Below, in pieces: positions 47,974 through 61,050 of a stretch of DNA of 64,000 bases; the first letter of the stretch is position 1, and each line of letters begins with the position of its first letter. Origin of the DNA: Epiperipatus broadwayi (taxonomy: Eukaryota > Onychophora > Udeonychophora > Euonychophora > Peripatidae); the NCBI GenBank assembly GCA_028023455.1, contig JAQFVV010006200.1, positions 9,723,081-9,787,080 on the forward strand, given 5' to 3'. The position numbers and the translations under genes were made by a program. Under the pieces are notes generated by a model that searched no databases, was not told where the DNA came from, and was given only the letters and a program-made list of their open reading frames with translations.

Positions 47974-49369
47974 TAGTATTTTTTTTTCCGGGTCCATGGC
48001 TTGCCCAAACGTGGAGCCTCGAATATTTAAACACCCACATCCCTGTAGATCTTAATTAGTTAAACACCCACATCCCTGTAGCTTAATTTTAGTATTTTAT
48101 TCATATTTAATCACTCAAATCCTTTATATTTTTGATATATATATAATATTTTTCAAACTCTATATTATCTATATAGTTTATTTGCGTGTATATTTCATAT
48201 ATTTTGTTTGACTCGGGCATTCAATTACTTATTCTATATAATCAGAAACTTGTCCAAACTTGCTATAGTGCAATACGAGCCATCTATATTTATCTGTATT
48301 TATTGTTTCATTTAAGTCATGCTATATACGCATGGCGTGAATTACTTAAATATTGTCCCAAGTGAATATTGTGACAATCTATGAATAGTTCAAATATTGT
48401 ATTTTTCTATCAAAATAAAGTTTTATTGGCTCAACGCACAAGATAGCATAATAATAATTTTGTACGGTAATAACCTAGATATGTAATAGACTATCGTATG
48501 GAATTCAAAAAAAGTTAATCATAAATAAAATGTTGTAATCAATAAAAAAAATGCAAATGTTTTAACGAGTGCCCATAGTTAAATGGAATACAGTAATTTA
48601 AAATTAATTTTGGGAAGCTAACAGTCTATGGATCCTTTTAACTGGTGACATGGCGCCCAAGGGTAATTTCATTAAACGGAGTTACTTCTAAAATAAATTT
48701 TGTCACCAGGCTAAATTCTTTTATATGTAATTTGTTTTTTTTTCAACGTGTGTAAATTTTTCTTAGACCATATAATGAGACGTGAATCGGATCAATGATT
48801 ATGTAAATAAATATATATGTTTGCAAATCTTAAATAAGAGGGAATGAAATAATTATACCTGGATCTAGCGAGTGTTTTATATATATATAAATAAAGTTGC
48901 TTGAGTTTAAAAATATATTTTAGCAAAACAATTTGACAGGTAGAATTTAAGAGAATTTTATATATATGGGCAGTTAAAAATATATATGTTGGCAGCAGAT
49001 TTAAGCGAGAAATTTTAGCAGTAGTAAGAGGGCAGTAGTTGGGGTTTTAGTGATAAATGTAAAAGCAGCAATTAGGCCAACAGAACCGAGAGGGAGATAG
49101 CCTATTAGCCATTAATAAAATTTGAAGTCAAACGTAATAATCGCAGAGAATCAAACAAGGAAAAATAATAATAGTATTTTTTTTTAACCGTATTAGTTTT
49201 AGTAAGCTCAACGTAAAACAGTTTAAAAATTTTCTTTATCAGTGCTATACATTGTGTTTTAAGAGTACACCTATTCGTTAAAAAAAAATTTTTTTTAGGA
49301 TATATTAATATAGTTAGCAATAAAATAAAAGGGAAAAAATCATCATCGATCACGGTAACATCCAAGGCC
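47974..49369. other. LTR element leader region with primer-site candidates
   Basis: TGGCTTGCCCAAACGTGGAG at 47997-48016 resembles the primer-binding site for a Lys tRNA, but has insertions and lies 24 bp from the LTR end rather than next to it. A second candidate, TGGCGCCCAA, occurs at 48651-48660. Neither is at the canonical position. A 20-bp tandem repeat (aaacacccacatccctgtag) lies at about 48030-48080. No coding region is supported. Confidence 0.4.
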
Positions 49370-50260
49370 ATGGAAAATACGGATACTAATGAGGTCCATT
49401 TCCGGACTATTATAGAATTGTTTAAGCAAGGTGAAGAAAGAGCGAAAAGATGGGCAGAAGAAAGCCGAAGGAGAGGTGAGGAACTTAGAGCACTGTACAG
49501 ACTCCTCCCTGGATGGCAAGAGATGGCAGATAAACTCCTGAACCAGAAAGTTGAGACAAATGATTCCACAAAGAAGACTGATACACCAGACCTGGGACTT
49601 CGAACTCAGCCAACGAAGCTCAACAACAGAATATTTCATGAGGTTAAAGAATGTCCCAAGCTTTCTTTGGAAAGGGTGCTTCCAGCAAAGGATATCTGAG
49701 ACTTAGGACATCCAACCCAGCTGACCAAGCTTGTCAACGTTAAAATATTCCATGAAGTAAAAAAATGTCCCAAACTTCATTTGGAAAGAATATTTCCAGC
49801 AAATGATGTCCGGGACACAGGACATCAAACCCAGCTAACCAAGCTTCGTCACATAAAAATTTTTCACGAAGTCAAAAAATGTCCACAACTGTATTTAGAC
49901 GAGATATTTCCAGCCAAGAATGTACGAGACCTAGGGATTCAAACCCAGCTAACCATGCTTACCACCAACATCAAAGTACTTAAGGAAAACCAGGAAAATA
50001 TCCCACCTGATATAGCAAGAATATATCGAATAAAGGAAATAGTGAAAACAATGATGGCACTGGATTTCAGCCCATGGGCCAAGGAGCCACCCGATAAGGC
50101 AAATAATTGCGACAGCCTAAAGCTACAGTTATTAACAACCACTCTGGATTTCAGTCCCTGGCCTAAAGAACTGCCAGACAAGGTAAAGAGGCCTGATAAT
50201 CCGAGACTGCAGTCATCAAATTATAAAGGCAGTTATCACCCACCAGACCCAGGATTATAG
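49370..50260 (+). pseudogene. Repeat protein encoded inside the LTR element
   Basis: One frame starts at the ATG at 49370 and has a single in-frame TGA at 49697-49699. The N-terminus (about residues 1-60) is charged and Glu/Arg-rich (GEERAKRWAEESRRRGEEL), likely helical or coiled-coil. It is followed by four units of 37-38 residues with the pattern DLG-QTQLTKL---KIFHEVKKCP-L-LE-IFPA-(D/N)V, starting at 49589, 49700, 49814 and 49928; the last is partial. The C-terminal part has two copies of LDFSPWxKExPDK. I recognise no family. It could be a degenerate gag-like or captured gene. The regular period and shared frame argue it was once translated. A single stop interrupts it. Confidence 0.55.
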
Positions 50261-50372
50261 TAGTTTTTTTTAAACAACAAAAAAAAAGAAATGGACACAT
50301 CACAGGATAATATAAAAAGGCGATCGGATGTAAACAATGTTAATCTGTTAGATTTGTAAATAAAATTTTGTT

Positions 50373-50387
50373 GAAGGGGGAAGATAA
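50373..50387 (+). other. Polypurine tract candidate
   Basis: gaagggggaagataa is the strongest purine run in the interior, but it lies about 200 bp before the 3' LTR rather than next to it, so its role is uncertain. Confidence 0.3.
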
Positions 50388-50583
50388 TAGAAAATGTTCG
50401 CTAGATGGTAGATTTATTAATATGATCCGGGTATATAATTCAGTTTCGTTTCTTCATTATATTTATATCCTGTACATTATGGGTTATCTTGTAAAAATTT
50501 TTTTATGCAGGCTTCATAGGTGGACACCTGTTGTAAGATCTTTTTTTTTAACAATTTTTTTTTGTTCCGTCACTAAGGGAATG

Positions 50584-50620
50584 TGAAACAGTAAGGTCTG
50601 CTTTGCAGATCTTCGTTTCA
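50584..50620 (+). other. Terminal hairpin at the LTR start
   Basis: TGAAAC pairs with GTTTCA, and inside it AAGGTCTGC pairs with GCAGATCTT (one G-U), leaving a TTT loop. The same hairpin opens the 5' copy (45263-45299). Long perfect hairpins are not a standard LTR feature; it may be a termination, packaging or regulatory structure. Confidence 0.6.
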
Positions 50621-53303
50621 CCTTTTCTCACCTACTTCCTACCCTCATACCTTAGTTTGAACCCCAATCTATCGTAGTGTGTCTGCAATACACTTATATA
50701 CCGAAAATCCCGCCTAATTTTAAACCACGAGCACAATGCTCATATTATATATATAACTTATTCCCAAATAAAATAAAATATTATGAATTATGTATTTGTT
50801 CACATAATTTACATTTATTTAAAAGTAGGTTATATAAGTTGTAATTGTGCACACACTATGATATGCATTTTAAAACATATCAAAATTATAAATTGTTAAA
50901 GTTATTTTGTTTGAATCTATTTACAAATATATTACAGTAGTAAAGTATTTTGATTTAAAATAAAATTCATTTAGTAAATATTCGTTTAGTAAATAGATTC
51001 AAATATTGCAATTTAAAAAGTAAAATCATTTTCATTTAATTTAATAAAAGTTATTCCAAATATTTCTGTTTAAATAAATGAGGGACAATAGTTTAATTAG
51101 TTAATATTATATAAGTTTATCTAAAAACAGCAGATGTCCACTTAAGGTTTTCTTTAATTAGTAAAAGTAATTTTTAATTAAATCTAGTTTGTAATTCGAA
51201 TGTCGACAGGGAAATTAACAAAAGAAATTAATTAATGTTGAATTCCTTTAGACATTCGGATAGATTTAATTACAGCTGATAAGTCCGATATATTTTTGTA
51301 ATGCTCCAGGGCAGTTTTATTGTTAAATTCTACTATAAAAGGGAGGATTTTCTTTTGTTTTTTGGGTCTAATGTTTCTAAGAGAAATCATTCTGAGTTCT
51401 ATTCTAATAATTTGCTAACCTTGACATGACAGAGTAGAGGCATTAAGATGGCTATGTTCCCTCGGAATAGCCGGCTGCTGCTCCAGACCATCGGAAGCTA
51501 TTACATAAGGAACCCCGGAACTGCTGCCGCTGCCAAAAATATGAACATTTCCAGATTTTGCTGTTAAATTATATAAAAACCTGCCGACCATCAATCTACC
51601 CAAAATGCTTCTCCAGAGGTAACCCTAAATTAACCCAAGAGCTCTTGTGATAACTAACATGCTATAGCTATTTAAAATTGTTTTTCTTATATTTCACATA
51701 ACTTCATTATGTATTTCTTTAACGTGTTTAAATATACTCAACATTTTGCTCTCTATCCTTGGGTTAATATTTTCTATTGATTAAGCTTTCTGTTATTTTA
51801 TTATGATAATGTGTCAGAATCGTCTTTGACCGAGTGAATTATTCCCTTTGATGAAAATAAGACGCCGCTATGAAGGCATATTTTAAATTTTTAAATAATT
51901 TTCCAATTTTATTATCTTGCAAATCACTCATTCCAGGGCGATTCTTTTCTTTAATATATAATATAATCACATAGTTTAAAATCTACATGTTATTGATTTT
52001 AACCTAATATGAGAGTATGTGCGAGGTCAATGATTAAATTTGTCCCCTAATGCATGATTGCGTATATAAATCTATACTTACTTTTCAAACCTGTAAGCAT
52101 GCATTTTCCTATTTTAATTACCATGTTCTACTTTAATTACAAAGTTCATCATTGACGTCGAGAATGTGCGGACCCTTTTAAATGAATTTCGGGGAATTTG
52201 ATTGGGCATTTCTCTTAATCCAAGTAAAACCCATTCAGTATGTTTTTATATACACTAGTCTCATATTGCTGGTAAATGAATTGGTTGTTGAGACCGCTTT
52301 GTTTTACTTTTCCAAGGATTCTTTACACGGCAAAGTACGTTATCTTCGCTTATTGCAGTTTCCAGGCAGAGTGTGTCCCCAAATGACACACCTGGGAATT
52401 AAATGCAATCGTCACCCAGCCGCTAAGTTTCGGCTGTTCATAAAATACTTTCCTACGGGTTAGCAGCGATATGCCCTCCGTAATCATTCTGGATATTCAA
52501 TATTGTTTTATTTTTATATTTATTTTACAAAGCATCCGTGACTTAAACGTGTCACACCCTCCAATTTTAATAAATTCATTATCATTAATACTGACCTCCC
52601 AATGCAATTCTATTATTATTATTCTCAAATAAATGCTTTGATCACATTCCCACTTTGTTGCTTAGTAAGCTTTTGTCTGTGCTATTCTCGAAATCAATAA
52701 ATATTTTATAACACTTAATTTCAAATATTTTTTTAAACTTGAATAATTACTCAAAGCACCTCGCATATGTTCCTATCTCATCAAGCACATTATCGTAATG
52801 CTATTAACCTGAGGAATAGAATATATCACTTTGCTTTAAAACCTTTTTTGTCATTTATTGGAATATAATGCCAACAATTATTTAATACGCGTCCCTGTCT
52901 CATATAAGCAGACAGTGGCGTTATATATATAATTTATATAAATAAATTGTGTGAAATTATTTAAAACTAAATTTGATATCTTATTTTATTGATTCCTATC
53001 ACTGTCTCAGTCTATATATATATCTATTTTTTGCATTTCTTTTGTAAATCCATAGACATTAATTAGCCACCCAAGCTTCTTTTAGTATAGAGTCTTTTGT
53101 TTCTCCCTGACCACCAGGCACCGGTCAAAGGTCATACTAGTAGTGGCATCAGATGCGTTGTCACATAGATGGCGCTGTGAAATTTGGGCTTTAGATTTGA
53201 ACTTAGTATATCTAGAAGGCAACCCCTCCTAGAATGTTCAGTTTCGTGTCTGGGGTTTGAATTCTGCAGTGTGTTAGCGAGATAGATGATTCTGACTGTT
53301 ACA
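50584..53303 (+). repeat. 3' long terminal repeat
   Basis: This copy has complete termini (TG...CA). It diverges from the 5' copy exactly at the ends given, followed by an (AT)n tract. Confidence 0.85.
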
Positions 53304-56300
53304 ATATATATATATTCTAACCGTACCTTTGTGCATCTTCACTTCAGAATAGTATATGATATAAATAAAATGGGTTCTAGCTCAGTTAATAATTAATAAA
53401 TAAAATATTCAGCATTAAAATTAAATATTTCACTAGCTTAAACTTAAAATACGAATAAGGTTCAGTTTATAAAAATAAATTAAATATTTAATATTTTCAT
53501 GAGACTTGAAGTGAAAATACAGGTGACAAGATAGATTACATTGAGCCAATATCCTACAGGATACTACCTCAATAGCATAAGAACACTATCCCCCCTTATT
53601 ACTATTTCAGATAACAAACTCATAGTATTCTTACGACTTTAATAACTTCTACTCACTAAGATTAAGCTAATAATTACATCTTAATCTTTTATTTATAATA
53701 ATTTAGCTTTATAAAATCTCAGGTTCATAAATTTATCCTAAGTTAATTTAAAATTACAGTAGTAAAATATGAGAAGGGAATTTTATGTCATAATCTACTA
53801 CACTGAAACTAATAATAATAAAATAATAATAATATTCTTCATTGTATAACTAACTCTGTATATCTTTTCTTATACCATAATTTTATTACCATAAAAAATA
53901 ATAAAATAATATAATATAATATGATCTTATATCTTCATGTAATTATAATAAATACGTGGTAGCATTTGATAATCTGACAAACAAAAGTATGTGTGGCAAC
54001 TGATAACATATAATTTAATATAATATTGTGATAACTGATTTATGATCAATAAAACAATGTAAAATTATGATTATTTAATTAAAAAAATACCAATAAAATA
54101 TTTAAATTCTTAAAATAATTCTTTATTTATCTTTATGTGCAAAATTATATGTTTGTTTCAATTATTATGAATATATCATGATTTCATGCAGTGAAGCGGA
54201 AAAATAAACAATTCAGACACAAAAATTTTTGAAAAACAAATTTTAACAAAGTTTATTAATAACAACAAAATAAAATAAACAATTTATGTACACTATTTAT
54301 AGTGGATATCCTTATTATATACTTTACATTTTTATTTACTGGGTTATAAAAATAATTTATACTTGGTTAGGTCTTTATGTAGACTTAAGACAAAATAAAA
54401 TGTTTCCATTTGGTTTCTCACTATGCTTAACTTATTACAAATATATTTATTTATTTTATTAGCAAAATATTTCATCCTTAATATTATTAAACTATATCTT
54501 TCTTTAAACACATTTGTAGGAAAAACATTCTACCGAAAACAAAATTACATTATAATGAGTATGGATTTCTTAAAATATTAAAACAAATTTCATCTTGCAA
54601 TGTCAAAGATGTTACATAAAACATTTATCCAAAATTCATTATTAGATTTTAGTGAATATCATTTATCACATGATGTTTACTAATCATAACATATTCCTAC
54701 TTAGCCTTACTCTGGTATGATATAAGTGTAATCATCAATATATTCCTGTTATTCAATAAACAGAAAATATACCATGCATATTCCCTACATCATTTACTTT
54801 GTACTATTGTATTTTAAAAATATGCAATACTTATTTTTCTAAATAATAATGAAGCATTCAAAAATTATTAACATTTTAAAGAAAATATCTTTATTTTAGA
54901 TACTCCATTCTAAAAATTTATATTTCATTCCAGAAATAAATTCAAAATATATTTTATGATTCTTTCTTTTCCTTTAGGATTCATTGGACCTTCAATTTCA
55001 AGTTATAAAATTCTATATCTTCTAAGCAAATAAACCAATCTTATACAAAATGATAGCATAACCTAAGCTCTAAATTATTTACCATTTCTTTTCAAAAAAT
55101 ATCTTACTAAACGATGCAGTTTAAGGAAGAAAGATAGAGTATCACTCATAACATATCTCAAAATCATGGCGCAGTGCATTAACAAGAAATAGAGGTATGA
55201 CATTTACCTGTCTAATATCCTCTAGTACATAAACGATTCTAAAGCTATTTCTTCTGTTTTATTTCAAACATCAAATATTTAATGAAATATAAAAACATTG
55301 TCCAAATAAAATGTGTACCAGTCATAGGGCTTTGTTAACTATGCTGATATCTTCACAAATACTATAAGTATTATTTACATTCCTTATAACATCTTATTTT
55401 TAAAAACATCATCTTGGTTTCCTGTCTACCCAAGTACTTCCAAGCCACTATCTCATTATTATTTTTCAAGATTTTCCACATTTTACATCGATAAATAACT
55501 ATCTGCATTTACAAAAACAATAAATAAAATTCACTGATAGTTAAAAAACAATCTCACTGTTCCACAAGAAAAGTTTGCTTATTTCATTATTCTGTATGTT
55601 TAATCATATACAATCTAATCAGATAACATTTGATTATCCAATAACATGAAAGTTTTAAAGAATCACACAAATATTTGTTACTATGTTGGATTATATCACT
55701 AATCTAAAAATCATTGTATGCATATTTTCAAATCAACCCTAATCTCATAATGTTAAAAAAAAATGTATAAGAAATGCGTCTACAATAATGAAAACATTTA
55801 TACTCCATTCTCACTATTCATAGATAATCTAAAATAAAACAAAGAATATACATTATAAATTATTAATATTCATTATCATTACCAAATAATCTTTATCTGG
55901 TCATCATTTTAGTAGGCTTCTTCATCCACTAGATACCGATCATTGCATACATAAAGAAAATATACATCCATACACTTTATCTAAAATATTATTATCTAAA
56001 TTATTAGATTATTATATTATAAAATTATATGTTATTAACAAATTAATGTTTTATGTTTTCCTAATCTTATAAAAAATATAAAATTTACATTTAACTAAGT
56101 TAATAAAATAAAATCAAAAACTATAATTACTTATTTCTTCTATTAACTTTTTCTTGACAAACAGTTCATGATAAAGTTCGAAAAATGTTTATTACTTTCT
56201 CTAGAGTTAAAGTTTAAAAATAAAAATAATTATTAATCCATTTTAGTAAAGTTTATAGAAAATAATCCCGGGTCTTTACTGTTCAGAATGATAATTATTA

Positions 56301-58229
56301 AACTGTAATATTAAAGAATTATTCCCATGAAGTTTATTCAATATTCTCTGCCGGTGCATCTGATACATCACTCCATCCAATTTAACTTAAGTTATCTGGT
56401 AAACTTTTACGTACTATATTTTGTATTTTCATGGATCCACCTTTCATTCATCTACTATATGTTCATTCTTTTTTTATATAGGTTTTATTTCTTAATAAGG
56501 TTCTTTAAAACAAATACTTCTAAAGATGCGGTTTTTTTTTTAAGTACTTCTGAGACAAGAAGTTTTATATATCCCAACGCTTAAGTAAAATCTCTGTAAG
56601 CACTTTCTTTAATTCTTGCAAAAAAAATTTTTTTTTTAAAAATGTTTCCTTCAAAAAGGACTAAACATTTTATTCCTTTCATTATGATATTCTATAGACA
56701 ATTCATAAGATATAAATATCTTATTCTTTTTTAAAAAACACTTGGATAAGCTTATAAATAATAATGCATCTCCAATTTTTGTAGATGGCAAATAGCTTTC
56801 CATTGCATCAGTATAATGTCCATACTGTGGTTTTTATGTACCAAAACAATTCTCCATTGAAGCATTAATAAAATAGTATCAATAAACATTCTATGCATTT
56901 TTATATTATTGTAATTTATATACATTTTTATTTCGTAGTATATCCATTTTTCATTGCGAAATTTTAGGTTAAACTTAGAATAAAATAATCCTGGCAAGTA
57001 AACTGTTAAAGCTTAGCAAATCATTTTCACGAAGTTTCTAAAATATATTATATTTTAAACTCTCTTTTGCAAAATACTTTTTAAAAAATATCAATTAGTT
57101 TTTGCAAATAAAACTATAAGAAAGTACTACAAATTGACTAAAATAAAAATTTAAAAGTACTATCTCTTTGATAGCTACTAATATACCTTTCTCTGGTTTC
57201 AATCCATTATTAATCTCCTCTGATACCCCCCCATGCAATTCGTATTTATATTCCAAAGAATACAACATTTGATTGGTCAATTCTCACTTTTGGTTTGAGA
57301 TCAAATTTACATATTTTGAAAACTTGCAGAATTAAATTTTTAAAATAAAAATTATGACGTAATAAAACTTAAAAATATTATTTAAAATATTACTTTTAAT
57401 TCAATTATTATTTTTATTTAAATTAGTTGAACACATAAAATAACTTTTAAAATATATTTTAATAACCTATTCCATTTTTAATATTCAATTTATCTATTTT
57501 TATTTAAACAAAATATTAACTTTTTTATTAACTGTACTCGTCTTTATAATACTACTTTAAAACATTCTAGAAACATTTTATAATGACTATTTAATATTCA
57601 CTTCTATGATAGATAGCAATTATATTCAGTTCTATAAGACAACTTTTAAATATTTCAAACTTTGTTATTAATTCAAACAAGCATGTGTGTTTAACCATCA
57701 ATATAAAATTTAGACAGACGATTTTCAATCTATTTCTCTGTCTGGATTTATAAAATTGCTACACTTATTATATTAAATAATATAATTATAAAATTTTGGA
57801 AGAACAATTTAAAAAATATAGAACTAAATACAATTTTCACTATCATAAAGCTTATTTAAAATATACGATATTAATTTTGACTATTAAAGATGATTTATAA
57901 ATTTAAAAATAACATTTATTAACTATAAGTTTTAAAACTATTAAAATTTAACATTTAAATATACTTTTAAATATTTATATCTGAATTATTTAATATAGCC
58001 AGCTTTTGCAACCATGTGCAACAATATTTAAAGCTTTACATAACTATTTTTAAATGATTCGCTATAATTTTATATACTACGTATTTTCTTTAGCTTCAAA
58101 TTATACTTTATAATATAATTGACAAATTATAATTAACATATCAAAAGAACATATTCTAAAATTTAAAATTTTTAGTAATTTACTGTAATTGACTATTTAT
58201 GACCTATAGAAAAGGGCACAATATATATA
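53304..58229. other. AT-rich non-coding region
   Basis: The longest stretch without recognisable elements. Open frames of 60-85 residues (for example 56327-56584 +, 56752-56997 -) show no family resemblance. A CDS here would need transcript evidence. Confidence 0.5.
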
Positions 58230-58870
58230 TATCTATGTGTGTTCATTGAAACCAGTCCTTTTAACCTTTATTGTTAAAAGAAGGTTGCCTTGACAATAGA
58301 TTGAGATTTTTAACTGTTATTAATATTAGTATGGTTTAAGTATGACTGCTTTTAATAAATTTACATTTATTGAATTATCTAGCACTAGGCACTATTAGCT
58401 TTATTATTTAAGAAATTATCGTTAAAGTGTAGTTTAAAAGTTATAATTGCAGGTTGAACATTATAATTGACTATTTCTCAGTCTGCTTTCAGAACATGTA
58501 ATTTGGTCAAGCATTGTTAGCCAAGAGGTCATTGCAGCCACCTTGCAAGCAAGTAGTTGGTTGCAGACGGTTGTGGGTTCGCATCCCAGCAGATGCTATG
58601 ACATATGAAAAAAAAAACATGTAATATTTACTTGTTTAATGTGGTTTATTGAAACATTTTTTATCAATAATTTTACTCTCTGCAATTAAGTTGCAATCTT
58701 TAGTATCTACATAAACTTATCAAACCATAAATAAAGGTGGATTTCCATCTTTATTGTTAAAAGGACTTTGATAATAGATTAAGATAGTTGATTGTTATTG
58801 ATATTTGTTGGTTTTAAATGTTGACTGCTTTCAATGAATTTACATTTATTGAATTATCTAGGCTTGTCAT
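58230..58870 (+). repeat. Duplicated repeat related to the PLE2 tail
   Basis: About 58260-58400 and 58740-58860 share tttattgttaaaag, acaatagattgaga/taatagattaaga, tgttattgatatt and a long identical piece, atttacatttattgaatta. The motif gacaatagattgagat also follows PLE2's arms (about 43850). This suggests a family associated with PLE tails. Confidence 0.5.
58505..58606 (+). mobile_element. tRNA-derived SINE fragment
   Basis: TAGCCAAGAGG (58518-58528) resembles an A box and GGTTCGCATCC (58576-58586) a B box, followed by gatgctatgacat. The second copy at 59482-59548 on the minus strand shares the B box region and this 3' word. Confidence 0.55.
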
Positions 58871-58919
58871 ATTAGTTTAAAATGTATGTATACACACAAT
58901 ATTTAATAATACAGTAATT

Positions 58920-59220
58920 TATTCGCACATAAAATATTGTGGAAGAAAACTATTCTTTATACATGCATTACAAAATAGACTTACACTCTAACTTGTGATA
59001 TTAATTCTGAATTTGTATAAATAGTATGCATTTCAAAAACTCAAAATCACAATAAGATCAAGCCCTTAATTCAAGCAGAGTTAATAATTGTTGGTTCATT
59101 TAAAGAATGAACTCTAAGCATTGGTGGACCACCCATGTTTTTAAAATATTTATTGATAGGAAAGTGTCTGTGTGAAGAGTAATATCCTTCCACAATATTT
59201 CGTATATGTATAAATTGCTA
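58920..59220. repeat. Foldback repeat related to 44640-45235
   Basis: The left end (atattgtggaagaaaac) is matched inverted on the right (atccttccacaatat). Each arm is related to the tandem repeat at 44640-45235 (aagcat..gtggtcc, cactttcctatcaataaa on the minus strand). Confidence 0.55.
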
Positions 59221-59481
59221 TATTATTAAGTATTATATGCATATTAACAACTCATTCTTGTTTTAATGTATATTGTTACAGGCACTGAAAAAATTATTAT
59301 TTTCAAGATGTATTTAGAATAAATAAATTTTGGTTTTTCTTGAAATAAAAAGATTAATAAAAATTGTTTTTCAATCTTTTTAGTCTGTTTATAAATGAGT
59401 CACAGTAAACATTAAATTTGAAATGTAAGACTGAATTGTTAATTGTAAATAAGATCTTGATGTGAGAGAAGGAATATATTT

Positions 59482-59548
59482 ATTAAATGTCATAGCATCG
59501 GCCGGGACGCGAACCCGCAACCCGGGCAACTGCCTGCACTTGCAAAAT
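59482..59548 (-). mobile_element. tRNA-derived SINE fragment, inverted copy
   Basis: Minus-strand GGTTCGCGTCC (plus-strand 59505-59515) is a B box within a GC-rich tip, followed by gatgctatgacattt as in the copy at 58505-58606. The A box half is missing or diverged. Confidence 0.55.
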
Positions 59549-60380
59549 AATAGGACATTTACAAAATAAATTTGTGTGCCTATGTGTATGTGTGTGCATC
59601 AAATAGAGAAATTATATGGTTAAAAAAGAATTTATCTTAATACTGTCTTTCAATTGTTAAACTCTGAAGGGACTGAATATTTGGATCACATGAATAGTTG
59701 TATTTTTTGTAAAGATAAACATGCACACAACATTAACTAACATATACTCATTGCCTGTGAGAACTGCATTCCATAACCCTAATGAGAATTTGAATATGCT
59801 GGGATCTTATCTCCATATTTTTATAAATAGTCAGATACCAGTTTATAAAACCACCAGTGTTTGACAAATTAATATAACTATGAAAAAACACTTCTAAGAT
59901 TGCATGAAAATTTAACAATAATTAAAAAATCCAGCTGTATTCTAGATTCGGAATTCATAACCAAGAATATGAGGAAAAATACTTACCAATTATGAGGAAA
60001 CAAAATATTTTTATTAAGAGTAAATATTCTATTTTAAATATTATTTCAAAGGAAACACGTATCCCTACCTAAACACTCCTTTTTTATACATAAATACTGT
60101 ATTCAAAAATATATAATTATGAGAAATCTTTAATTAATAGTACAGAAACTAAAAAGATTATTTTTGTTTTATAATATTGGATTTGATGCTCTGGATTATA
60201 TTTCTTTAAAAAAAATTTGACTTATAAAATATTTTACAAATGCCATTAAACAGTAATGATTGTGGATTATATGTTTGAGTATGAGAATGATTAGTTCATG
60301 GGTGATGAAATTGATCAGGTGAAATCGAATTCTGCCCAAGGTTTTTTCAATTTGACAGATCTAATTATTTCCATATAATA
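59549..60380. other. AT-rich non-coding region
   Basis: Nothing recognisable. Confidence 0.55.
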
Positions 60381-60790
60381 ATAAAGAGACTTCAGACCAC
60401 TCAATAAAGTATGGAAACTTTAGAAGTAACAATAAGGGATGAAAAATAAAATTATGGGTGAGAGAACATTGAAAAAATTAAGAGAAATAAATGGAGTTGG
60501 ATGGATACACTTCTGGAAGAGATGATAATAATTGGACAATTGAAACCTTAAACTAAACTCCAAGAGATTGTAAAATATGTATCAGGAGACCATATTTGAG
60601 ATGAATAGATGGAATAAGAAAGTTTGCTGGTGGGAGACCATATTTGAGATGAATAGATGGAATAAGAAAGTTTGCTGGTGTGATGATAAGAAAAGAGGCT
60701 AAAGATCAGAAAAACTGGATTAAACTTGGAGATCCATTCACTCTGCAAGTATATCTATAAGGGTTTAAGATGTTGATGGTAATGACAATT
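60381..60790 (+). pseudogene. RTE-type LINE 3' end, second copy
   Basis: Nucleotide similarity to the copy at 36838-37590 is plain: gacttcaga.ac, agtatggaaa, ggtgagagaac, gaagtggagttgg-like, agatgataata.a.tggacaattgaaa, ccaagagattgtaaaa. It corresponds to the C-terminal block after the RT. A 48-bp tandem duplication (60585-60632, 60633-60680) adds 16 in-frame codons. It is 5'-truncated and broken. Confidence 0.75.
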
Positions 60791-60802
60791 AAATACTTAT
60801 AT

Positions 60803-61050
60803 ATATCATTATAAGGGACTTGAACTCAAACTTTCAAGCTTTCTACAGCTCAAAAAAGATAAATGATCTCCAATATATGTATTTTATGCTGAACCTGCAC
60901 TCATCAGTTGGTCCAGGTCACCATCTCCCACACATACATATATTGAAGACTATTTATCTTTTTCACATGTATGGAGTCATGTGTATCAGTTATATAAGAT
61001 AGATTGAATAGATATAGGGAGCTTCAAGTCTCGTATAATTACATTAAGTT
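60803..61050. mobile_element. Family B hammerhead foldback element
   Basis: The left arm (ataagggacttgaactcaaa...aaagataaatgatctccaatatatg) is the reverse complement of the unit's 3' part. The right arm (catatattgaagactatttatctttttcacatg...gagcttcaagtctcgtataatt) is the same part in direct orientation. The hammerhead lies between them. This is the same foldback design as family A at 28866-29169. Confidence 0.7.
60870..60911 (-). ncRNA. Hammerhead ribozyme, family B, foldback copy (one core change)
   Basis: On the minus strand: helix I CCAA/UUGG, core CUGAUGA (plus-strand 60901-60907), helix II GUGCAG/CAGCAU with one mismatch, then AAAA where GAAA is required (plus-strand 60882-60885), helix III UA-CA-UA and UA at the cleavage position. 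The G-to-A core change should abolish cleavage. Confidence 0.65.

Larger units (their letters stand above)
45263..53303 (+). mobile_element. LTR-type element with 2.7-kb terminal repeats
   Basis: Two long direct repeats (45263-47973 and 50584-53303) enclose a 2.6-kb interior. The repeats end in TGAAACAG...CTGTTACA (the 5' copy has lost the initial T), with short inverted complementarity as in LTRs. The element sits in (AT)n on both sides, consistent with a short TA-rich target duplication. The interior holds one supported coding region (a repeat protein) and no recognisable gag, protease, RT or integrase. It therefore looks like a large non-autonomous LTR element (LARD-like). The two repeats are very similar, so insertion is not ancient. 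Confidence 0.75.

Noticed and set aside
49105-49639. Minus-strand frames overlapping the repeat-protein ORF
   Set aside because: They are antisense to a frame with a regular in-phase protein repeat and have no features of their own.
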